Origin: Roseinatronobacter domitianus | GTDB taxonomy: Bacteria > Pseudomonadota > Alphaproteobacteria > Rhodobacterales > Rhodobacteraceae | Direction: 5' to 3' | Assembly (NCBI RefSeq): GCF_023336755.1 | Contig: NZ_JALZWP010000002.1 | Location: 124,001-188,000, forward strand | Length of the DNA: 64,000 nucleotides | Shown here: positions 62,889 to 64,000 of the stretch, one piece after another | Position numbering within the stretch: the first letter of the stretch is position 1 | How the letters are laid out: each line of letters opens with the position of its first letter | Made by a program: the position numbers and the translations under genes | Notes under the pieces: model-generated | Databases searched by the model: none | The model's input: the letters and a program-made list of their open reading frames with translations, nothing else | Told to the model about the DNA's origin: nothing

Positions 62889-63752
62889 ATGACCCGCATC
62901 GTCTATGTGAACGGCGACTACATGCCCGAGGGCGACGCCAAGATTTCGATTTTCGACCGTGGCTTCCTGATGGCCGATGGCGTCTACGAGGTGACGACTG
63001 TCATTGACGGCAAGCTGATCGACTTTGAGGGGCATTTCACGCGGCTGGAACGGTCCCTGGGCGAATTGGATATCGCTAACCCGATGGACCGCGACGCCTG
63101 GTTGGAGGTGCATCGCCAGCTTGTCGGACAAAATGCGGTCGATCAGGGCATGATCTACTTGCAAGTGACGCGCGGCGCGCCGGGTGATCGGGATTTCGTA
63201 TTTCCAGACCCGGACACCACCGCCCCAACAGTCGTGCTGTTCACGCAATCCAACCCTGCTTTGGTCGATAGCCCAAAGGCAAAAAAGGGCATCAAGGTCG
63301 TGACCATTGATGACCTGCGCTGGGGGCGGCGCGATATCAAGACGGTGCAACTGCTGTATCCAAGCATGGGCAAGATGATGGCGATCAAGCAAGGCGCGGA
63401 TGACGCATGGATGGTGCAGGACGGCGCAATTACCGAGGGCACGTCAAACAACGCCTATATCATCAAGGACGGCAAGATCGTGACGCGGGCGCTGTCAAAT
63501 GACATTCTGCACGGGATCACCCGCGCCGCCGTTCTGCGCTTTGCGCGCGAGGCGCAGATGCAGGTCGAGGAACGCAATTTCACCGTGGAAGAAGCAAAAT
63601 CGGCGGATGAGGCGTTTGTCACATCAGCCAGCACCTTTGTCATGCCCGTGGTCTCTATTGACGGGACAGAGCTGGGGACAGGCACCCCCGGCCCCTTGGC
63701 AACCCGCTTGCGCGAGATTTACATCGAGGAAAGCCGCAAGGCGGCGATCTGA
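62889..63752 (+). CDS. D-amino-acid transaminase (class IV, D-alanine aminotransferase type)
   Basis: A 287-residue fold-type IV PLP enzyme. The N-terminal FDRGFLMADGVYEVT is the family opening, the PLP lysine is Lys151 in RRDIKTVQLL and TEGTSNNAYI binds the phosphate. The GVYEV and RxxIK text fits D-alanine aminotransferase better than branched-chain IlvE. It would convert D-Ala plus 2-oxoglutarate to pyruvate plus D-Glu. D-Glu is the DgcN substrate, so the two steps link. The ATG at 62889 is chosen over 62877, which lies inside ilvD. Confidence 0.83.
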   Translation: MTRIVYVNGDYMPEGDAKISIFDRGFLMADGVYEVTTVIDGKLIDFEGHFTRLERSLGELDIANPMDRDAWLEVHRQLVGQNAVDQGMIYLQVTRGAPGDRDFVFPDPDTTAPTVVLFTQSNPALVDSPKAKKGIKVVTIDDLRWGRRDIKTVQLLYPSMGKMMAIKQGADDAWMVQDGAITEGTSNNAYIIKDGKIVTRALSNDILHGITRAAVLRFAREAQMQVEERNFTVEEAKSADEAFVTSASTFVMPVVSIDGTELGTGTPGPLATRLREIYIEESRKAAI

Positions 63753-63779
63753 AACAGGACCGACCTCGTCATCAGGGTG

Positions 63780-64000
63780 CTAGACAGGCAAACTTGTGAC
63801 GGGGTCCAGAATGGTTATGCTTGGATCGTAAAATCTGCCGATGTCCTGAATGAAGACGACAACCTCGCCATTATCGATGATAGACGTGGAGAAATCATCA
63901 ACTTGAATGATGATGTCATGCGGATCATTGCTGCCATCCGGATTGACCGGCACATAGAGAAGGTTGTCATTCGTCAGCGGGTTGAAATCCGTTATGCGGG
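63780..64000 (-). CDS. C-terminal end of a probable secreted RTX-like protein (cut by window edge)
   Basis: The reverse strand is open from the window edge down to a TAG at 63782-63780, giving the last 72 residues of a protein. The text starts RITDFNPLTNDNLLYVPV, continues NPDGSNDPHDIIIQ and ends SITILDPVTSLPV. It is rich in Asp/Asn, aliphatic beta-type residues and ITDFNPLTND, resembling the post-repeat region of haemolysin-type calcium-binding (RTX) secreted proteins. The assignment is tentative. It converges with the D-amino-acid transaminase gene 27 bp away. Confidence 0.5.
   Translation of the reverse strand, partial: RITDFNPLTNDNLLYVPVNPDGSNDPHDIIIQVDDFSTSIIDNGEVVVFIQDIGRFYDPSITILDPVTSLPV

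Noticed and set aside
1-64000. CRISPR array, insertion sequence or prophage
   Set aside because: No regular direct-repeat array, transposase, integrase or phage structural gene was seen on either strand.

Overview
This is a GC-rich (about 60-63 %) chromosomal window from an alphaproteobacterium of the order Rhodobacterales (the Rhodobacter/Roseobacter group). The assignment rests on gene content and protein likeness: a malyl-CoA lyase of the Rhodobacter Mcl1 type (318 aa), paired phaA-phaB, TRAP transporters, a dimethylglycine-dehydrogenase-like FAD/GcvT enzyme, an FNR-type box before a di-haem peroxidase, and a GGATATTT-type interspersed repeat that I recall from this order. The genus cannot be resolved. 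Almost the whole window is ordinary core genome. I see no prophage, insertion sequence or CRISPR array.

Layout. 1-2.9 kb: a cut MFS transporter, divergent from a type III polyketide synthase overlapping an isoprenylcysteine-methyltransferase-like gene, then a sugar-nucleotide-type epimerase. 2.9-7.7 kb: a methylated-glycine dehydrogenase, an EF-hand secreted protein and panC-panB. 7.75-9.1 kb: a low-GC accessory patch with one unrecognised winged-helix-like protein and two hairpins. 9.1-15.7 kb: an SDR protein, an rRNA-methyltransferase-like gene, clpS, a HAD hydrolase, a D,D-carboxypeptidase with a SPOR domain, a DMT exporter and a cytochrome c. 15.7-26.4 kb: folC, accD, a CPBP protease, cardiolipin synthase, a di-haem peroxidase with an FNR-type promoter, a thioesterase, recQ, yggT, yaaA and an ExoD protein. 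26.4-35.5 kb: an RND efflux pair and the yfgM-bamB-der group.

35.5-46.2 kb: a beta-oxidation bifunctional enzyme with an alpha/beta hydrolase, a saccharopine-dehydrogenase-like gene, a STAS/anti-sigma kinase pair, hspQ, phaA-phaB, a 55-residue YdcH-type gene at 43047-43214, pncA-pncB and trhO. 46.3-50.8 kb: a complete TRAP transporter (dctPQM) and an unusual photolyase-like flavoprotein. 50.8-55.8 kb: tRNA-Lys(UUU), dapF-mtaB and mutS. 55.9-64 kb: two different dihydroxy-acid dehydratases, mcl1, dgcN-dgcA, a D-amino-acid transaminase and the C-terminus of a probable secreted RTX-like protein.

The most coherent functional group is the right end. The D-amino-acid transaminase would move amino groups from D-amino acids onto 2-oxoglutarate to give D-glutamate. 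DgcN (N-acetylation) and DgcA (racemisation) would return that as L-glutamate. It is interleaved with two IlvD-type dehydratases. Its control region, shared with mcl1, carries a perfect palindrome and several CGCAAA motifs. Other points worth a look are the photolyase-like protein with its FAD domain first, the SDR protein lacking the catalytic lysine, the low-GC patch, and several operator-like inverted repeats (MFS/PKS, pha, peroxidase).
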